Below are positions 21,433 through 23,418 of a stretch of DNA of 23,418 nt, in pieces (positions within the stretch are counted from its first letter, which is position 1; each line of letters opens with the position of its first letter). The notes below the pieces were generated by a model, which was not told the origin of the DNA, ran no database searches, and was given only the letters and a program-made list of their open reading frames with translations. The position numbers were made by a program, and so were the translations under genes. Origin of the DNA: a bacterium UBA6115 (GTDB lineage: Bacteria > Bacillota_A > Clostridia > Christensenellales > Aristaeellaceae); assembly GCA_002428405.1 (NCBI GenBank), contig DIWD01000015.1:1-23418 (forward strand), given 5' to 3'.

Positions 21433-22911
21433 TCACTCCGGTGCCTTCAGCTGGATCAAATGGCTTGTCACGGCAGTGCGCTGACGGCCGGCCTGGACAA
21501 TCACCTCAAGCCTGTACGTTCCTGGCGGCGCCAACTCCCCCGAGTCCGTTTTCCCGTTCCAGTAAATGGCCGTGCCCTCCTTTTTCAGGTGCAGCGGCCG
21601 GCTGATCGCCCCGTACAGAAGCGTGGCGACAGGCTGTCCCCTATCGTCCAGGACCCTCGCGGTCAATTCCACCGCCCCATTGTGCCTGAGGACAAAGGCC
21701 GCCTCCTCCCCGGCGGACGGATCAAAGCACGGTGCGCTCTGAAGAGTAAGGGCGAGATCCGCTTCTCCCGTCTGAACACTCAGCAGAACGCAGGCCTGCG
21801 GGACAGCGCGGTCTTCTTCGACTGTGATTACCATCATCAGCAGGTAGCCTGATAGCCCGGCCAGGCCGGGCTGAAGCATCAGGGATGCCTGCCTCCTGCC
21901 CGGGGGGAGCACGCCGTCTTCCATGATATTCTGAGGCGCCTGAAAGCGCCAGCTGCCTCCCTGCTCATAGACCAGAAGATAGGCAAGGCGGGCAGGCTGG
22001 TATAAGTTGTAAGTGAAATAGAACGCCTCCCCCTCATCCCGGATGACACGGGAATCAAAAGCCAGCCCGCCCACCGGGCGGACCAGGCCCGTGGCCTTTG
22101 AGGCGTCATATTCCAAGACAACAAAGTCGTCCATCTCAGGGTAGGTGTAAGGGGTGGAAGCGCCATAGGCGCGCAGCTGGTGGGCATGCAGCTCCCTCAG
22201 GGTCACCCGGCCATCCTGGTTTTCGTCCGCAGCAAACCTTCCGGACACGCTCAGCCCATCCACCAGCGCCTGGGCGAAATAACTGCCGCCGCGCACTACT
22301 CCCAACCCATCGGTCCATAAAAAACTGGGTTCCATCCCGCCGGCACTGGTCATCACCTTAAAATCCGGCCCGGAGAAAATCGAGGACGGCAGCGGTTCAT
22401 CCATGCCCTTGTTGATAGCGGCGCCGCTGAAGCAGGCATCAAGGATGAGGAACTTCTTCCCTGGTATGTTTTTCAGCCCGGCGAAGATATCTCCGGAAGA
22501 CAGATACGCTTCCCTCTCACCGTCGCTCATCAGCGCTGTAAACTCATCCCCGCTCTCCCCGCCTTTGAGACCATGGGTGCTCAGATAGACAAGGCTGATG
22601 TCCCCTTCACCGGCGCCTTCAAAAGCCTGGGCCGCCTGCGCCGAAAAGCCCGCGCCGTCAAGAGCCTGGTTCAGGCTGACCCTGACGCGCTGGTAGCCGC
22701 GGACATCCTGCAGCAGCGCGCGTCGCAGCGCCAAAGCGTTGTTGAAGGAGGATGGCGTTGTGTCCGGCTGGGAAACAAAATCATCACAGGCAATCAATAA
22801 AGCGCGCAGCGCGGGACTGCCCTGCGGCGTCTGGGATGCGGCAGGAAGGGCGGGAAAGAAGAAGGCCAGCATAAGAAGGAGAGCGAGGCCTTTTTTCAGG
22901 ATGACTCTCAC
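21433..22911 (-). CDS. Secreted caspase-like (C14) protease with EF-hand loop and FlgD-like C-terminus
   Basis: The product is 492 residues. A signal peptide covers about 1-26. The caspase-like p20 domain has His113 (Leu-Ser-Thr-His-Gly) and Cys160 (Leu-Asp-Ala-Cys-Phe-Ser-Gly), the dyad of C14 and metacaspase-type enzymes, which cut after Arg, Lys or Asp. Residues 229-240 make a full EF-hand loop (Asp-x-Asn-x-Asp-Gly, Glu at position 12), so calcium may bind there. The rest is beta-rich and ends in a FlgD-like Ig module (Tyr-Trp-Asn-Gly-Lys-Thr, then Pro-Pro-Gly-Thr-Tyr). The start is a GTG at 22911 that partly overlaps GGGAGG, so the exact start is uncertain; the frame is closed by TGA 12 nt upstream. 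A promoter precedes it. It is convergent with cobO, 18 nt away. The substrate is unknown. Confidence 0.88.
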   Translation of the reverse strand: MRVILKKGLALLLMLAFFFPALPAASQTPQGSPALRALLIACDDFVSQPDTTPSSFNNALALRRALLQDVRGYQRVRVSLNQALDGAGFSAQAAQAFEGAGEGDISLVYLSTHGLKGGESGDEFTALMSDGEREAYLSSGDIFAGLKNIPGKKFLILDACFSGAAINKGMDEPLPSSIFSGPDFKVMTSAGGMEPSFLWTDGLGVVRGGSYFAQALVDGLSVSGRFAADENQDGRVTLRELHAHQLRAYGASTPYTYPEMDDFVVLEYDASKATGLVRPVGGLAFDSRVIRDEGEAFYFTYNLYQPARLAYLLVYEQGGSWRFQAPQNIMEDGVLPPGRRQASLMLQPGLAGLSGYLLMMVITVEEDRAVPQACVLLSVQTGEADLALTLQSAPCFDPSAGEEAAFVLRHNGAVELTARVLDDRGQPVATLLYGAISRPLHLKKEGTAIYWNGKTDSGELAPPGTYRLEVIVQAGRQRTAVTSHLIQLKAPE

Positions 22912-22931
22912 CTCCCTTTTTCATCAGGTTC

Positions 22932-22960
22932 ATCCTATCAAACACAGGATAACGCGTCAA
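22932..22960 (-). promoter_or_regulatory. Promoter of the caspase-like gene
   Basis: On the minus strand: TTGACG (22960-22955), 17-nt spacer, TAGGAT (22937-22932). About 20 nt separate the -10 box from the GTG start. Confidence 0.6.
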
Positions 22961-22991
22961 GGAAACCTGTTCCGGCATGACAGGGCGGCGA

Positions 22992-23020
22992 TTGACAGCG
23001 GGCCCGTGTTTGCATACACT
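22992..23020 (+). promoter_or_regulatory. Promoter of the right-edge membrane protein gene
   Basis: Perfect TTGACA (22992-22997), 17-nt spacer, TACACT (23015-23020). AGGAGG follows at 23037-23042. Confidence 0.7.
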
Positions 23021-23049
23021 TCTTTCAGGTCAGTTGAGGAGGCGGATGA

Positions 23050-23418
23050 TTGAAGCTTCTTGAAAACGCCGGGCGCCGCATGGTGTTCTGGGGCGCCCTT
23101 TCATTGATGGGGTGGGCCCTGTATGAGTTCGTCGTGATGTTCAACGCGATGTACGGACTGATCCTGTCGATTTTTGAGATTTCAGCCGACGCGGAATACC
23201 CTGTCAGCAAGGCAATCTCCATCATGATGAAGAACAGCGGGCAGCAGTTTGCCACCCTGCTGTTCCTCCTGTGCTGCGTCCTGCTGGGGCTGTATGCCCT
23301 GCTCACACGCAGGCATCCGGTCGCGCTGTTTCTCACCGTCCCGCTGTGCGTGCTTTTCAGTCTATACACCCTGGGCAGGACGCCGCTTGCCAGCGCGAAC
23401 CTGCTGCAGAAGCTCAAG
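23050..23418 (+). CDS. Membrane protein, C-terminus cut by the window edge
   Basis: An open frame of 123 codons runs to the right edge from the TTG at 23050, with AGGAGG ending 7 nt upstream. An ATG at 23046 in another frame stops after five codons and is not the start. Three hydrophobic helices are visible: about 10-36 (Phe-Trp-Gly-Ala-Leu-Ser-Leu-Met-Gly-Trp), 68-83 (Leu-Leu-Phe-Leu-Leu-Cys-Cys-Val-Leu-Leu) and 89-107. A loop between the first two carries Glu and Lys residues and probably faces outside. I do not recognise the family. It is divergent from the caspase-like gene and has its own strong promoter. Confidence 0.7.
   Translation, partial: MKLLENAGRRMVFWGALSLMGWALYEFVVMFNAMYGLILSIFEISADAEYPVSKAISIMMKNSGQQFATLLFLLCCVLLGLYALLTRRHPVALFLTVPLCVLFSLYTLGRTPLASANLLQKLK

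Noticed and set aside
1..23418. CRISPR array, insertion sequence, prophage or integration site next to the tRNA
   Set aside because: No regularly spaced repeats, transposase, integrase or tRNA-end duplication could be seen on either strand.

Overview
The window reads as a chromosomal segment of a Gram-positive-type Bacillota, most likely an uncultured Clostridia (a Christensenellales-like anaerobe would fit; this is inference). The signs are HPr kinase/phosphorylase next to a ROK glucokinase, AGGAGG-type ribosome binding sites, frequent TTG starts, sigma-A-like promoters with 17-18 bp spacers, DUF6054 and DUF4180 proteins, a tRNA with encoded CCA, and secreted proteins with no outer-membrane machinery. 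GC content is moderately high. I see no insertion sequence, phage gene or CRISPR array; gene order looks like ordinary core plus accessory chromosome.

Layout. 1-761 (-) is an unrecognised gene cut by the left edge. 762-1150 holds two divergent promoters and a broken N-terminal piece of a probable beta-lactamase-type serine hydrolase. 1151-2276 (+) is a CofE-like glutamate ligase followed by a DUF4180 protein, closed by a bidirectional terminator. 2321-5603 (-) is an operon hprK > glcK > asnS. Divergent from it, 5787-8807 (+) is a tightly packed three-gene operon: a MotA/TolQ/ExbB protein with a roughly 320-residue tail, an OmpA/MotB-like protein with a 14-residue-repeat coiled coil, and an unrecognised membrane-anchored protein. 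It resembles the ZorA/ZorB motor of Zorya phage defence but lacks the Zorya effectors. It is the best candidate for an undescribed system here. 9090-12673 (+) is a PhnD-PhnC-PhnE-PhnE type ABC importer, with a 16-bp hairpin after the binding-protein gene. A tRNA-Leu(GAG) and a class-3-type lipase follow on the minus strand.

14399-14951 (+) has a strong promoter, a roughly 220-nt highly structured leader or non-coding RNA, and a small double-zinc-ribbon protein. 15179-17632 (+) is a secreted fusion of a YkuD L,D-transpeptidase and a CapA-type metallophosphatase. 19710-17689 (-) is an ABC-2 exporter plus DUF6054 operon. The right part holds a two-TM protein, a probable DUF5655 protein, a CobO-type corrinoid adenosyltransferase, a secreted caspase-like protease with an EF-hand loop and a FlgD-like C-terminal domain, and the start of a membrane protein cut by the right edge.

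How they fit together: hprK/glcK/asnS couple sugar-phosphate sensing and translation housekeeping. The Phn operon imports a phosphorus oxyanion or phosphonate. Several products (transpeptidase-CapA, caspase, the stator-like complex) act at or outside the envelope.
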